This document shows positions 62,986 through 64,000 of a DNA stretch of 64,000 bases, in pieces (position 1 is the stretch's first letter; each line of letters begins with the position of its first letter). This DNA comes from Varroa destructor (lineage: Eukaryota > Arthropoda > Arachnida > Mesostigmata > Varroidae). The DNA is taken from the NCBI RefSeq assembly GCF_002443255.2, contig NW_019211460.1:37767498-37831497 (forward strand), given 5' to 3'. The translations under genes and the position numbers were made by a program. The notes beneath the pieces are model-generated. The model saw nothing but the letters and a program-made list of their open reading frames with translations, was not told the DNA's origin and did not search any database.

Positions 62986-64000
62986 TTGCTTACAGGCTGG
63001 TGGCGCTATTCAGCCATTAGCACGTTTTTCGGTTCGAGCCATTCTCGTTCTGCTTTTTCAGTTATTCGGAGTCCTTGCTTGTCGCTACCAGCGAGCTCGG
63101 GATGCGGTCGAGAAAGTAAAAATAGTAAGATGCGAATCGCGGCAGTAACGGTGGCGGACGCAGTCTTATGATCTTTGATGCGGAAACCAAACGGGTGCTG
63201 GTGATGGGTGGTTAAAAGTCCCGTCCGTAGTCTTCTGTTAGTTTCTCAAGTGAGTGCTAGTGGCAAAAGCTTGTACTACTGCCGCTACCTCCAGTTTCGT
63301 GGGAGACCCTTATGGATGCGTTGCGCTCTGTGCTGGTGTCGCACCGGAAGGTGTTTTGAGGCAAGTGAGGAAAGCTTCCGACGGAAGGAAGAGGGTCGAT
63401 GTACATCCTGTGTGTATTTGGCAGCGATGGCGATGGCCTGGTCTATTCTACGCGGAGATGTAGTGGAGAGGGCAATGAGCAACCGAGCCGCTAATTTCGC
63501 CTGAACTGTACTTTGCCAATCTGTTTTTGTTGTGTACAATAACTGAGAGAGGTGAGGGCTTGTAAAGGGCGGAAGTCTTTGTTTCGAAAGCACGCGTTAA
63601 ACAAACACAGGTACAGCATGCACCCATGATACCTGTGCTTCCTTCCAGTAGCTGTAAAGGCTCAGATAGAATAGAAAGAAGGTCGAGTAAAAGACAAGAT
63701 ATGAGGGAAATGTGCGGCCCGAGCGAACTGCCAGAACGCAATATCACCTAATAAGTTGCTCATCTTTAGGCACAAAAATCTGTCGAACAGCTCTTCTTAG
63801 CAAATACGTTCTTTGCAAGCAGAACTTTGTCTCGAGGCCTGTGGAGATGTCTATGGAAATTTAAGGACTGCTTCGTTCACTACTGTCGACCAGCTGGTAA
63901 CTTCTACGGCTACGGAGAGCAAAAGTATATATCGCGGCACAAGCAGTATGGATTATATGAAAGTCAATATACGTCAAATTTGCCCGCGCAAAAATGAACC
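62986..64000. other. GC-enriched right edge, unassigned
   Basis: Overlapping frames occur on both strands (63208-63504 plus; 63285-63747 minus) in a GC-richer stretch. None has a recognisable motif. It resembles the two islands inside the first LHFPL intron and may be regulatory, or part of a gene continuing past the edge. Confidence 0.3.

Noticed and set aside
60576..64000. Search for the last LHFPL exon
   Set aside because: No GCALYPLGW-like or GWAYY-like segment was found in any frame, so the exon is probably beyond the window.
1..64000. CRISPR arrays, bacterial operons, rRNA or intact tRNA genes
   Set aside because: None were seen. The simple repeats are microsatellites and the tRNA-like segments lack a complete cloverleaf.

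Overview
This window is eukaryotic nuclear DNA. It is AT-rich and gene-sparse, with genes split by GT-AG introns, (AT)n microsatellites, and decayed mariner, LINE-like and tRNA-SINE-like elements. Protein similarity recalled from memory (no database search was possible) points to an animal, most likely an arthropod. A mite or other chelicerate would fit the short constitutive introns, the scattered long introns and the anosmin-like family, but the sequence does not prove the taxon.

Layout: 1-11 kb is mostly non-coding, with a broken mariner transposase on the minus strand at about 1.7-2.5 kb and one unassigned open exon near 6 kb. 11.2-23.5 kb is the most interesting block. It holds three paralogous four-exon genes, two in tandem on the minus strand (11220-13587 and 16493-18796) and one on the plus strand (21605-23523). 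Each encodes a signal peptide, a ten-cysteine module resembling the N-terminal cysteine-rich domain of anosmin-1 (KAL1), two predicted fibronectin-III-like domains and one membrane helix. The two minus-strand copies share a conserved cytoplasmic tail and a conserved block just upstream of the start codon. The plus-strand copy has almost no tail.

25.3-26.9 kb holds a three-exon plus-strand gene of unknown function that ends in one membrane helix. 27.8-39 kb contains several plausible but unconnected plus-strand exons and otherwise nothing I can assign. 39.98-43.94 kb carries nine exons of a UVRAG homologue (autophagy and endosomal PI3-kinase complex II); its first exon was not found. 45.2-45.5 kb is a decayed LINE reverse-transcriptase tail.

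From 46.47 kb to beyond the right edge lies an LHFPL1/6-type tetraspan membrane protein gene. Exon 1 is at 46470-46690 and exon 2 at 60373-60575, separated by a 13.7 kb intron that contains two pyrimidine- or GC-rich islands and a near-perfect 28 bp inverted repeat. The genes are not an operon and have no obvious common pathway. Only the three anosmin-like paralogues form a functional family cluster.
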